DNA of 14,723 nt. Origin: JBMTVN01 sp046047235 (lineage in GTDB: Bacteria > Verrucomicrobiota > Verrucomicrobiia > Limisphaerales > JAHDYP01). The position numbers and the translations under genes were made by a program. The stretch lies in NCBI GenBank assembly GCA_046047235.1, contig JBJOII010000108.1, positions 1 to 14,723 on the forward strand. Direction: 5' to 3'. This document shows positions 6,244 through 14,612 of this stretch, piece by piece. Position 1 is the stretch's first letter. Every line of letters starts with the position of its first letter. The notes below the pieces were generated by a model. The model did not search any database. It was not told where the DNA came from and saw only the letters and a list, made by a program, of their open reading frames with translations.

Positions 6244-7122
6244 ATGACTTCCCCCATCCCCCAACAAGCCTTCGACTGGTACGACGAATACGCCCACGGC
6301 GCCATCGACCGACGCACCTTCATCACCAAACTCTCCACCCTCACCACCGCCTCCCTCACGCTCACCACACTCCTGTCAGCACTCATCCCCAACTACGCCC
6401 AAGCCGAACAAGTCTCCTTCAACGACCCCGATATCAAAGCCCGCTTCATTAACTTCCCCTCACCCCAAGGCCACGGCGAAGGCCGCGCCTACCTCGTCTC
6501 CCCCTCCAAACTCACCACCACCGCACCAGCCGTCCTCGTCATCCACGAAAACCGCGGCCTCAACCCCTATATCCAGGACGTCGCCCGCCGCCTCGCTAAA
6601 GCCGGCTTCACCGCCCTCGCACCCGATGCCCTCCACCCCGTGGGCGGTTACCCCGGTAACGACGACGAAGGCCGCTCCCTCCAACGCTCTCTCGACCCAG
6701 CCAAAATCGAACAGGACTTCATCGCCGCCGCACACTTCCTCAAAAACCACGAACTCTCCAACGGCAAACTCGGTGCCGTCGGCTTCTGCTTCGGTGGCTA
6801 TATCGTCAACCTCCTCGCCGCCTCCATCCCCGAGACCCTCAACGCCGGCGTCCCCTTCTACGGGACCCCAGCCGCCAAAGAACTCCGCAAAAATATCCAG
6901 TGCCCCCTCCTCATCCAACTCGCCGAACTCGACTCCCGCGTCAATGGCGCCTGGCCCGACTACGAACAAGACCTCAAATCCCAAAACATCGACTACACCG
7001 TCCATATCTACCCCAACTGCAACCACGGCTTCCATAACGACTCCACCGCCCGCTACGACCAACCCAACGCCGAACTCGCCTGGCAACGCACCCTGGACTT
7101 CTTCAAAAAGCACCTCGCCTGA
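6244..7122 (+). CDS. Exported dienelactone-hydrolase-family protein with Tat-like signal
   Basis: This 292-residue alpha/beta hydrolase belongs to the DLH/YghX type. The N-terminus has DRRTFITKL with twin Arg at 23-24, then a hydrophobic run (about 33-50) ending in YAQA, which fits a Tat signal peptide; a 22-residue stretch before the twin Arg is common in this subgroup. Catalytic features are E102 in HENRG, nucleophile C182 in GFCFGG, D230 in AELDSRV and H261 in NHGFHND, the Cys-Asp-His triad of dienelactone hydrolases. It probably hydrolyses a lactone or ester in the periplasm; the substrate is unknown. It lies 33 bp after the O-methyltransferase, presumably co-transcribed, although one product is cytosolic and the other exported. 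The start is preceded by CACACC with no Shine-Dalgarno sequence. Full length, no damage seen. Confidence 0.94.
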   Translation: MTSPIPQQAFDWYDEYAHGAIDRRTFITKLSTLTTASLTLTTLLSALIPNYAQAEQVSFNDPDIKARFINFPSPQGHGEGRAYLVSPSKLTTTAPAVLVIHENRGLNPYIQDVARRLAKAGFTALAPDALHPVGGYPGNDDEGRSLQRSLDPAKIEQDFIAAAHFLKNHELSNGKLGAVGFCFGGYIVNLLAASIPETLNAGVPFYGTPAAKELRKNIQCPLLIQLAELDSRVNGAWPDYEQDLKSQNIDYTVHIYPNCNHGFHNDSTARYDQPNAELAWQRTLDFFKKHLA

Positions 7123-7206
7123 AATCCACCCCCCCCATCCGCGTGCCCGCGTCCGTCCGTGTTAGTCCGAGCGTCCCTGCGCACCCCACCCCGAAGTATT
7201 GACCGC

Positions 7207-7236
7207 TTGCCTGCCTCCAAAACCTTCTGCTAGCGT
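7207..7236 (+). promoter_or_regulatory. Candidate tRNA promoter
   Basis: TTGCCT (7207-7212), an 18-bp spacer and TAGCGT (7231-7236) lie about 74 bp before the tRNA. A second -35-like TTGACC at 7199 is too far away (26 bp) for this -10. Weak, by eye. Confidence 0.3.
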
Positions 7237-7309
7237 CCCAGCCATCGTTTGCGACCGGAACCGGCGTCCAAATACCCGCTCCTCCCGCAACACGTTGGTG
7301 ATCAAAGTT

Positions 7310-7393
7310 GCGCGCGTGGCGGAATGGCAGACGCGCCAGACTTAGGATCTGGTCCCGTAAGGGGTGGAGGTTCAAGTCCTCTCGCGCGCACCA
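7310..7393 (+). tRNA. tRNA-Leu (anticodon UAG), CCA encoded
   Basis: A full class II tRNA can be folded. The acceptor stem GCGCGCG pairs with CGCGCGC (7383-7389), with discriminator A and encoded CCA (7391-7393). The D arm contains TGGCGGAATGGCAGACGC. The anticodon stem CCAGA/TCTGG (7336-7340, 7348-7352) encloses loop CTTAGGA with anticodon TAG at 7343-7345, reading CUA and possibly other CUN codons. A long variable arm follows. The T arm GGAGG-TTCAAGT-CCTCT has one G-U pair. The long variable arm and A at loop position 35 fit leucine. It stands alone; no other tRNA and no integrase gene are in view. Confidence 0.98.
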
Positions 7394-7395
7394 AC

Positions 7396-7692
7396 TCATC
7401 CCCCCCTGCAGCCTCCCCGCCAATCACGCCAAACCAGCCAACTCAGAACCACTAGCCAGGCCACGGCAATATGCGGCCAAACATTCAACGACCGCTCAAC
7501 TGCCCCTTCACTCCCCGGCGGAAAACCACCGTGCAACGGCGTCAAAACCGCCATCATGCACGCATAAAACAACCGCCCAATGGGATTCGGATCCGGATCA
7601 CCCGCATGCAAAACCCCAAACAGGAAACCCCCAACCGGCCCCGCCACAATCCCGCTCACCACAATATGCCCGCATATTCTTCGTAATCTCAT
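7396..7692 (-). CDS. Possible small membrane protein, unknown family
   Basis: This 98-residue frame reads as a plausible membrane protein. Hydrophobic segments lie at about 9-28 (HIVVSGIVAGPVGGFLFGVL), 39-55 (GRLFYACMMAVLTPLHG) and 72-88 (HIAVAWLVVLSWLVW), and the end is basic. A conserved-looking PLHGGFPPGS loop follows the second segment. Codons are G-ending (GTG, GCG, GGG, CCG, TTG), the same mirror bias as the PDZ gene. Its stop is 3 bp after the tRNA and it converges on it. The ATG at 7692 is the simplest start, a TTG at 7701 or GTG codons at about 7657 are alternatives, and no Shine-Dalgarno sequence decides. The first codons (AGA, TTA, CGA, AGA, ATA) look unlike the rest, so the true start may be internal. 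I do not recognise the family. A chance frame in skewed DNA remains possible. Confidence 0.5.
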   Translation of the reverse strand: MRLRRICGHIVVSGIVAGPVGGFLFGVLHAGDPDPNPIGRLFYACMMAVLTPLHGGFPPGSEGAVERSLNVWPHIAVAWLVVLSWLVWRDWRGGCRGG

Positions 7693-7825
7693 ATTACCCA
7701 AACCAACCAGTCCCCCACCTCAACCAAAACCACAACACCCACCACTCTCCACTCTCCAGCCTGCAGATTTGCACTCCCCACCAACCTGCGCCACATTCCC
7801 CCACGCAAACAACCACAACCACATC

Positions 7826-8299
7826 ATGACCACTCTCAAGGAAGGCGATAAAGCCCCCTCTTTCAAAGCCCCCACCCAAGGCGGCCAAACCGTCAAGCTC
7901 TCCGACTTCAAAAACCAATACGTCGTCCTCTTCTTCTACCCCAAAGACGATACCCCAGGCTGCACCAAGGAAGCCTGCGCCTTCCGCGATGACTACTCGG
8001 AATTCAAAAACCTCAACGCCGCCGTCCTCGGCGTCAGTGTCGACCCCGTCAAATCCCACGATAAATTCGCCGAAAAATTCAACCTGCCCTTCCCCCTCCT
8101 CTCCGATACCGACCACTCCATCGTCGAAGCCTATGGCGTCTGGGGAGAAAAATCCTTCATGGGCCGAAAATACCAAGGCACCCACCGAGTCACCTTCCTC
8201 ATCAACCCCACCGGCCGCATCCAAAAAATCTGGCCCAAAGTCAAACCCGCCGAACACACCAAAGAAGTCCTCGCCACCCTGAACGAACTCAGTTCTTAA
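7826..8299 (+). CDS. bcp: Thiol peroxidase, Bcp / peroxiredoxin Q
   Basis: This 157-residue cytosolic peroxiredoxin reduces hydroperoxides with thioredoxin as electron donor. VVLFFYPKDDTPGCTKEAC carries peroxidatic C46 and resolving C51 in the atypical two-cysteine arrangement of PrxQ/Bcp. FRDDYSEF, GVSVDPVKSHDKFAEKFNLPFPLLSD and the R122 region RVTFLINPTGRI complete the fold, and the length is normal for the family. The frame is open about 250 bp upstream, but the fold begins MTTLKEGDKAPSF, fixing the start at 7826, preceded by CCACATC without a Shine-Dalgarno sequence. It stands alone between the small minus-strand frame and a repeat spacer; no OxyR or other redox regulator is nearby. Confidence 0.97.
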   Translation: MTTLKEGDKAPSFKAPTQGGQTVKLSDFKNQYVVLFFYPKDDTPGCTKEACAFRDDYSEFKNLNAAVLGVSVDPVKSHDKFAEKFNLPFPLLSDTDHSIVEAYGVWGEKSFMGRKYQGTHRVTFLINPTGRIQKIWPKVKPAEHTKEVLATLNELSS

Positions 8300-8652
8300 A
8301 CACCCCCCCTGACAGAGTTCCAGAATCTCAAAGTCTCGGAACTTCCAAATCCCCATCCCTCTCCCATCTTTCTGCCCAGCAATCTCTTTGCCCGATATTC
8401 CCTCGAAACCACTCTCGATCGGTCACGGTCCAAGGCCTGCGCACATGGGTGCCACTTTATAAGGGGGCGGCAAGCCTCAAATCCTCCCTTCACGCCACGG
8501 AACAAGGTTCGCCATCAACTCCCCCACCCTCTCCTCTCTCCTCCCTTCCCTCTCCAGCGCAAAGCGCCTGTGGCGCTTTGCGCTTTGCGCTTTCACCCCC
8601 CCATAGACTACTCTCACTAAACCGCACGGATCACTAGCGGCCCATCTTAACC
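8300..8652. other. Gene-free spacer between bcp and the CotH-domain gene
   Basis: These 353 bp hold a degenerate AGAATCTCAAAGTCTC-type stretch just after bcp (about 8322-8337), a CT-rich run (about 8518-8555) and the hairpin/heptamer element at 8556-8593. The remainder is unique, with no recognisable gene or RNA. The AT-richer end just before the ATG at 8653 probably contains the promoter of the CotH gene, but I cannot place boxes with normal spacing. Confidence 0.7.
8556..8593. repeat. Perfect 13-bp hairpin fused to GCGCTTT heptamers
   Basis: AGCGCAAAGCGCC (8556-8568) and its exact reverse complement (8572-8584) are separated by TGT. The right arm overlaps three tandem GCGCTTT units (8573-8593). 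As RNA it would fold into a very stable stem with a three-base loop. No U-run follows and bcp ends 256 bp upstream, so a terminator role for bcp is possible but unproved. It could equally be a REP-like repeat. Confidence 0.85.
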
Positions 8653-11600
8653 ATGACCTCCATCCGTCCAACCTCGCTCCTCACCCTCCTCCTCCCGCTC
8701 CTCGTCCCCACCGCACTCCTCCGCGCCGACTCCTTCTTCACCGAAGACACCACCTGGCGCATCCAAAAGGGCCTCACGGAAGCCTCCTCCCCCGATACCA
8801 CCTCCTGGCGGAACCTCGACTTCAATGATGCCTCCTGGACCAGCGCCCCAGCCCCCTTCTTCTACGAAATCAGCTCCGGCTATACCGGCAACACCGAACT
8901 CACCGATATGCGCGGGAATTACTCCTGCATCTTCCTCCGCAAAACCTTCACCATCACCTCCCCCAACCCACCCTCAGAACTCACGCTCGATGTCCGCTCC
9001 GATGACGGCTGCATCGTCTGGATCAATGGCACCGAAGTCCTCCGTATCAATACCCCCGACGGCGAAATCCCCTTCAACGGAACCTCCAACGGCTCCCAAG
9101 GCGAACCCAATGTCGCCGGTGTCATCATCCCCAATGCCGATGCCTTCCTCCAATCCGGTGATAACATCATCGCTATCCAAGCCCTCAACGCCTCCCTCGG
9201 CAGCAGCTCCGACTTCTTCATCGCCGCCGCCCTCGGCAGTATCGAAGACCTCACCCCACCCACCATCGCCGGCACCTCCCCCGCCGACGGCGCCACGCTC
9301 CGCTCCCTCTCCCAAGCCGATGTCACGTTTAGCGAAAGTGTCCAAAACGTCACCGCCACCGACCTCCTCATCAATGGCTCCCCTGCCACGACCGTCACCA
9401 GCTTCTCCCCCCGTGACTACTCGTTCTACTTCCCGGAACCCGCCCCAGGCACGGTCACCTTCTCCTGGAACCCCAATAACACGATCACCGACCTCGCCCC
9501 CAACCCCAACCCCCTCACCCCCTCACCCTGGTCCATCACCATCGACCCCACAGCCCCAGCCAATATCCTGCTCATCACAGAATTCCTCGCCTCCAATGAA
9601 AACGGCATCCGCGACGACGACGGCGATCGCTCCGACTGGATCGAAATCCATAACCCCAACCCCGATGCCGTCAACCTCGCCGGCTGGTCCCTCACCGATG
9701 ACCCCTCCAATCCAACCCAATGGCAATTCCCTGACCTCACCCTCGGTAGCGGTAACTACCTCCTCGTCTGGGCCTCCGGTAAAAACCGCACCACCAATAC
9801 CGCCAACCTCCATGCCAGCTTCCGCCTCTCCGATACCGGCGAATACCTCGCCCTCCTGAACCCCCAAGGCCAAATCACCTCCCAATACTCCCCCGCCTAC
9901 CCACCACAACAACCCGATATCTCCTACGGCACCGACGCCGCCGACCCCAATACCCTCGGCTACTTCCCCACCCCATCCCCCGGCCAACCTAACCTCCCCG
10001 GCGGCCCAGGCTTCGCCCCCACCCCCACCACCTCCACCCCAGGCGGCGTCTACCCCCAAACCTCCCTCTCCATCACTCTCTCCTCAACCTCCGGCACCAT
10101 CCGCTACACCACCGATGGCTCCGTCCCCACTGAATCCTCCCCCACCTACACCTCACCCATCACCATCACCAGTAGCTCCCTCCTCCAAGTCCGCACCTTC
10201 GAACCTAACCTCCTCCCCAGTCCTATCCTCACCCTCAACTACACACTCACCGACCCCAATACCCAAACGTTCAGCTCCAACCTCCCCGTCCTCATCATCA
10301 ATGGCTTCGGCCGCTCCATACCCCAGGATATCCGCGTCCCCGTCGGCGTCACCGCCATCGATACCTTCCGCGGCCGCGCCCACCTCACCTCCACCACCCC
10401 ACAGTTCCAAGGCCTCGGCCAAGCCGAAATCCGCGGCCAAACCTCCTCCGGCTTCCCCAAAAAACCCTATAACCTCGAAATCAATGACGCCTTCGGTAAT
10501 GACCTCGAATTCCCCCTCCTCGGCCTCCCCGCCGAATCCGATTGGGTCCTCCATAACCCCTACTCCGATAAATCCCTCCTCAATAATTTCCTCTCCTACG
10601 AACTGTTCGAAAAAATGGGCCACTACTCCGTCCGACGCCGCTTCGTCGAGGTCTTCGTCGATACCACCGGCGGCCGACTCGACTACTCCCGCGACTACGC
10701 CGGCGTCTACGTCCTCATCGAAAAAATCAAAATCGATAAAAACCGCGTCGACCTCCAACGCCTCACCCCGGACCAAAACTCCGAACCCGAAATCTCCGGC
10801 GGCTACATGTTCAAAAAAGATAAAAGCAGCCCAGGTGACCAAACGTTCGTCACAGTCGGAGGCGCCGGCTTCGCCCCCCAGGAATTCCGTATCCATGAAC
10901 CCAAACCCGACGAAGTCACCACCACCCAGCTCGTCTGGCTCGTCAATTACCTCAAGGACTTCGAACGTAAACTCTACGCCAATAACTGGACCACCGCCAC
11001 CGGCACCAACCACTACTCCCATTACATCGATGTCCCCACCTTCGTCGACCACCACTGGATCGTCGAATTCACCAAACAAATCGATGGCTACCGTATCAGT
11101 AACTACTACAGCAAAGACCGAAACGGCAAAGTCCAGATGGCCCCCATCTGGGACTGGAACCTCAGCCTCGGTAACGCCGACTACCTCACCGGTGACCAAA
11201 CCTCCGGCTGGTACTGGAACCAAATCAGCGCCACCGACCACCCCTACCTCCGTCGACTCCTCAGCGGAACCCCCAGCCCCGGCACCGCCGGTGACCCCGA
11301 CTTCTGGCAGCAAATCATCGATCGCTGGGGCACCCTCCGCACCAATACCCTCAACGCCACCAGCATCAATGCCCGTATCGACGAAATCACCGCCTACCTC
11401 AACGAAGCCCAAGCCCGAGACTTCGCCCGCTGGCCCCGACTCGGCTCCTACGTCTGGCCCAACCCCTGGTTCTACGTCACCCCCACCACCCACCAAGGCA
11501 TCATCGATGCCAAAAAATCCTGGATCACCGACCGCTTCGCCTGGATCGATGCCCAATACCCCACCCCCCCAACCATCCACGCATCCCAAGGCTTCATCAG

Positions 11601-14511
11601 CCCCAACTTCACCGCCTCCATCACCACCAAAGAACCCTCCCTCTACTACACCACCAACGGCTCCGATCCCCGCCTCCCCGGCGGCGCCATCTCACCCAAC
11701 GCAAAACTCTATACAGGCGCCATCCCCATCTCCGCCAATAGCCTCCTCACCACCCGCGCCCGACGCGGCTCAAACTGGAGCGGCCCCTCCTCCACCCTCC
11801 TCCTCACCGACCTCACCCCACTCCACATTACCGAAATCTTCTTCAACCCACCTCCCAACCCAACCTCCACCAACTCCAACGACTCGCTCGAATTCATCGA
11901 AATCTCCAATACAGGCTCCTCCCCCATCCCCCTCGCAGGAATCCAACTCACCGACGGAATCCGCTTCTCATTCTCCACCAGCTCCATCCCCCAACTCAAC
12001 CCGGGCGATGCCTGCCTCGTCGTCCGTAACCTCAACGCCTTCACCAACCACTACGGAACTGCCCTCCCCATCGCCGGCTCCTACATAGGCGCCCTCGATA
12101 ATAACGGTGAAACCCTCACGCTCTCCGGCCCGCTCGGCGAAATACTCCACACGCTCACCTACCAACCCCATTGGTTCCCCGCCGCCAATGGCCTCGGCTT
12201 CTCCCTCGTCCCCAACGCACCCTTCACCCCAGAAACAGATTGGACCCTGCCCGCCTCCTGGCGCCCCAGCTCCCAATACGGAGGTAGCCCCGGCACCCCA
12301 GACCCCAAACCCAACCCCGAACCCCCTCACCTCATCATCACCGAAGCCCTCACCCATACCGACCTCCCCGACCTCGACTTCATCGAAATCCATAACCCCA
12401 CCGATACCGAAGTCTCCCTCAATGGCTGGTGGCTCTCCGATGACCCCCTCACCCCCAAATACGCCATCCCCGCCAACCACACCATCCCCGCCGGCGGCTA
12501 CCGCGTCTATACCGAGAATGACTTCAACGCCAACCCCACCAACGCAAACAGCTTCACGCTCCGCTCCTCCGGCGATGAAGCCTACCTCTTCACCGCTACC
12601 CCCACCGGCCAACCCAGCGGCTACCAACATGGCTTCTCCTTCGGCGCCGCCCTCAATGGCATATCCTTCGGCCGAATCGTGAATAGCGAAAACCGCGAAC
12701 TCTTCACCTCCCAATCCATACCCACTCCCGGCCAACCCAACGCCTCACCCAAAATCGGCCCCATCATCATCTCAGAATTCCATTACCACCCCTCCGACAT
12801 CATCACCAACGGCAGCGCCTGGAATAACCCCGAAGACGAATTCGTCGAACTCCTCAATATCACCACCTCCCCCATCCCCCTCTACGACCCCGAAAACCCC
12901 TCCAATACCTGGCAGCTCCGTGACGCCGTCCGCTTCAGCTTCCCCACCAACACCACCCTCAACCCCAACGAACATATCCTCATCACCTCCTTCCACCCCA
13001 CAAACTCCACCGCCGCCAATACCTTCCGATCCAAATTCAACGTCCCCCCACAAACCCGCCTCTTCGGCCCCTTCTCCGGTGAACTCTCCAACTCCGGCGA
13101 ACCCCTCGAACTCATCCAACCCGACCTCGTCCGCTTCTACGTCACCAATGAGGTCACCACCGAAGTCCTCATCGACCGCGCCCGCTACCGCGACCACGCC
13201 CCCTGGCCCGCCGGAGCCGATGGCTTCAGCTTCTCCCTCCAACGCACCAGCACAAACACCCTCGGCGATGAACCCCTCTCCTGGATCGCCGCCACCCCCA
13301 CCCCAGGCTCAGCCCCCCCAAATCTCACCACCCCAACAATCCTCACCCAACCCACCTCCCAAACCCAAAACCCCGGTGCCACCACCACCTTCACCACCCA
13401 AGCCTCCGGCCCCAACCTCCAATACCAATGGCGCCACAACGAATCCCCCATCCCCGGCGCCACCCAACCCACTCTCACTCTCTCTAACCTCACACCCGAT
13501 CACGCCGGCCGCTACGACGCCGTCGTCTACTCCAGCTCCAGCGCCACCCAAACCACCCAAGCCATCCTCACCATCACCACACCCCCCACCATCCACCAAC
13601 AACCCGAATCCCTCGCCCTCGGCGAAGGAGACCCCGTCGAATTCACCGTCCTCGCCACCAGCCCCTACCCCATGTCCTTCCAGTGGCTCCATAACCAAAA
13701 CCCCATCCCCAATGCCACCAACTCCACGCTCCTCTACCCCCCAGGCTCCACCCCCAATACCGGCATCTACCAAGTCCTCATCACCTCGTTCTCCGGCTCC
13801 ATCACCAGTAACCCCGCCCTCCTCTCCATCCAGGGTATCAGCCTCATCCAACAAGAACCCACCCCCACCTCCGCTCCCCAAGGCCACTCCGCTACCTTCG
13901 GCGTCTCCCTCCTCCCCACCGCCACACCCCCCTTCTCCTACCAATGGAAACGAAATGACCTCACCATAACGACCCGACTCACCCGCAATACCTCCGACTT
14001 CCTCACACTCCAAAACCTCACGTTCTCCGATGCCGCCGCTTACTCGGTCTCAGTCACCGACGCCGCCGGCTACCAGGACACCTCCGAACCCGCCACCCTC
14101 ACCGTCCTCATCGATTCCGACGCCGATGGCATGCCCGATGACTACGAACTCGCCCACGGACATATCCCCACCGACCCCCGCGACGCCACCGCCGACCCCG
14201 ACCAGGATGGCTCGGATAACCTCTCGGAATACCTCGCCGGTACCAACCCCAGAAACAACGCGGACTACCTCCACGTCCAAGCCTCCACCTCCCCCACCGG
14301 CCTCCTCCTCCAGTTCACCGGAGCCAGCCACCGTAACTTCGCCGTCCAATCCTCCGATAACCCCGACAACCCCACCTCCTGGACCACCATCGCCACCTTC
14401 CCCGCAACCTCCTCCCAACCCCTCCCAAGCCCCCTCGAAGTCCTCGACGAACGCCCACTCCCACCCCATACACCACGCCTCTACCAAATCATCTCACCCC
14501 CCACCCCCTGA
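8653..14511 (+). CDS. Giant secreted CotH-kinase-domain protein with lamin-tail and Ig modules
   Basis: This 1952-residue protein starts with a Sec signal (SLLTLLLPLLVPTALLRA, probable cut near residue 25). Domains in order: beta-sandwich resembling a carbohydrate-binding fold (about 26-195); Ig-like SbsA/Big_5-type (about 200-300); lamin tail LTD1 (305-414; SDWIEIHNPN); chitobiase-type C-terminal domain (451-518; IRYTTDGSVPTESS); CotH kinase domain (about 540-970) with EIRGQTSSGFPKKPY, GVYVLIEKIK and PIWDWNLSLGNAD (D834, N836); a second chitobiase-type domain (971-1043); LTD2 (1057-1180), LTD3 (1227-1330), LTD4 (1372-1515); three Ig-like domains (1561-1644, 1645-1728, 1730-1820); a calcium-binding type-3 thrombospondin-like stretch (DSDADGMPDDYE from 1821); and a C-terminal beta domain (about 1862-1945). 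I count three Cys. No PEP-CTERM, LPXTG or transmembrane anchor is seen, so it is probably released or surface-held non-covalently. CotH proteins in spores phosphorylate coat proteins; the target here is unknown. No Shine-Dalgarno sequence precedes the ATG (CTTAACC). Confidence 0.95.
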   Translation: MTSIRPTSLLTLLLPLLVPTALLRADSFFTEDTTWRIQKGLTEASSPDTTSWRNLDFNDASWTSAPAPFFYEISSGYTGNTELTDMRGNYSCIFLRKTFTITSPNPPSELTLDVRSDDGCIVWINGTEVLRINTPDGEIPFNGTSNGSQGEPNVAGVIIPNADAFLQSGDNIIAIQALNASLGSSSDFFIAAALGSIEDLTPPTIAGTSPADGATLRSLSQADVTFSESVQNVTATDLLINGSPATTVTSFSPRDYSFYFPEPAPGTVTFSWNPNNTITDLAPNPNPLTPSPWSITIDPTAPANILLITEFLASNENGIRDDDGDRSDWIEIHNPNPDAVNLAGWSLTDDPSNPTQWQFPDLTLGSGNYLLVWASGKNRTTNTANLHASFRLSDTGEYLALLNPQGQITSQYSPAYPPQQPDISYGTDAADPNTLGYFPTPSPGQPNLPGGPGFAPTPTTSTPGGVYPQTSLSITLSSTSGTIRYTTDGSVPTESSPTYTSPITITSSSLLQVRTFEPNLLPSPILTLNYTLTDPNTQTFSSNLPVLIINGFGRSIPQDIRVPVGVTAIDTFRGRAHLTSTTPQFQGLGQAEIRGQTSSGFPKKPYNLEINDAFGNDLEFPLLGLPAESDWVLHNPYSDKSLLNNFLSYELFEKMGHYSVRRRFVEVFVDTTGGRLDYSRDYAGVYVLIEKIKIDKNRVDLQRLTPDQNSEPEISGGYMFKKDKSSPGDQTFVTVGGAGFAPQEFRIHEPKPDEVTTTQLVWLVNYLKDFERKLYANNWTTATGTNHYSHYIDVPTFVDHHWIVEFTKQIDGYRISNYYSKDRNGKVQMAPIWDWNLSLGNADYLTGDQTSGWYWNQISATDHPYLRRLLSGTPSPGTAGDPDFWQQIIDRWGTLRTNTLNATSINARIDEITAYLNEAQARDFARWPRLGSYVWPNPWFYVTPTTHQGIIDAKKSWITDRFAWIDAQYPTPPTIHASQGFISPNFTASITTKEPSLYYTTNGSDPRLPGGAISPNAKLYTGAIPISANSLLTTRARRGSNWSGPSSTLLLTDLTPLHITEIFFNPPPNPTSTNSNDSLEFIEISNTGSSPIPLAGIQLTDGIRFSFSTSSIPQLNPGDACLVVRNLNAFTNHYGTALPIAGSYIGALDNNGETLTLSGPLGEILHTLTYQPHWFPAANGLGFSLVPNAPFTPETDWTLPASWRPSSQYGGSPGTPDPKPNPEPPHLIITEALTHTDLPDLDFIEIHNPTDTEVSLNGWWLSDDPLTPKYAIPANHTIPAGGYRVYTENDFNANPTNANSFTLRSSGDEAYLFTATPTGQPSGYQHGFSFGAALNGISFGRIVNSENRELFTSQSIPTPGQPNASPKIGPIIISEFHYHPSDIITNGSAWNNPEDEFVELLNITTSPIPLYDPENPSNTWQLRDAVRFSFPTNTTLNPNEHILITSFHPTNSTAANTFRSKFNVPPQTRLFGPFSGELSNSGEPLELIQPDLVRFYVTNEVTTEVLIDRARYRDHAPWPAGADGFSFSLQRTSTNTLGDEPLSWIAATPTPGSAPPNLTTPTILTQPTSQTQNPGATTTFTTQASGPNLQYQWRHNESPIPGATQPTLTLSNLTPDHAGRYDAVVYSSSSATQTTQAILTITTPPTIHQQPESLALGEGDPVEFTVLATSPYPMSFQWLHNQNPIPNATNSTLLYPPGSTPNTGIYQVLITSFSGSITSNPALLSIQGISLIQQEPTPTSAPQGHSATFGVSLLPTATPPFSYQWKRNDLTITTRLTRNTSDFLTLQNLTFSDAAAYSVSVTDAAGYQDTSEPATLTVLIDSDADGMPDDYELAHGHIPTDPRDATADPDQDGSDNLSEYLAGTNPRNNADYLHVQASTSPTGLLLQFTGASHRNFAVQSSDNPDNPTSWTTIATFPATSSQPLPSPLEVLDERPLPPHTPRLYQIISPPTP

Positions 14512-14529
14512 TACCCTGAAGGGGCGCCC

Positions 14530-14543
14530 GCCCTCAGCCCTCA
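14530..14543. repeat. GCCCTCA heptamer, two units
   Basis: Two exact GCCCTCA units lie just beyond the CotH stop, the same unit that ends the PDZ gene at 144-171. GCTCTCC, CGCGCTC and CGCTTCC words follow, a degraded continuation. Confidence 0.75.
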
Positions 14544-14612
14544 GCTCTCCGCGCTCTGCGCTTCCCGCTTCGCGCCCAGAGTTTCGGAACAGTCCGCGCT
14601 GCATCGCAGCGT

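Noticed and set aside
7310..7393. tRNA as an integration (att) site of a genomic island
   Set aside because: No duplicated tRNA 3' end, integrase or island-like genes are visible on either side within the window.
10115..12088. Long + strand frame (657 codons) inside the CotH gene
   Set aside because: It encodes only Pro/Ser/Thr-rich low-complexity sequence, out of frame with the recognisable CotH and lamin-tail domains. C-rich DNA has few stops in every frame.
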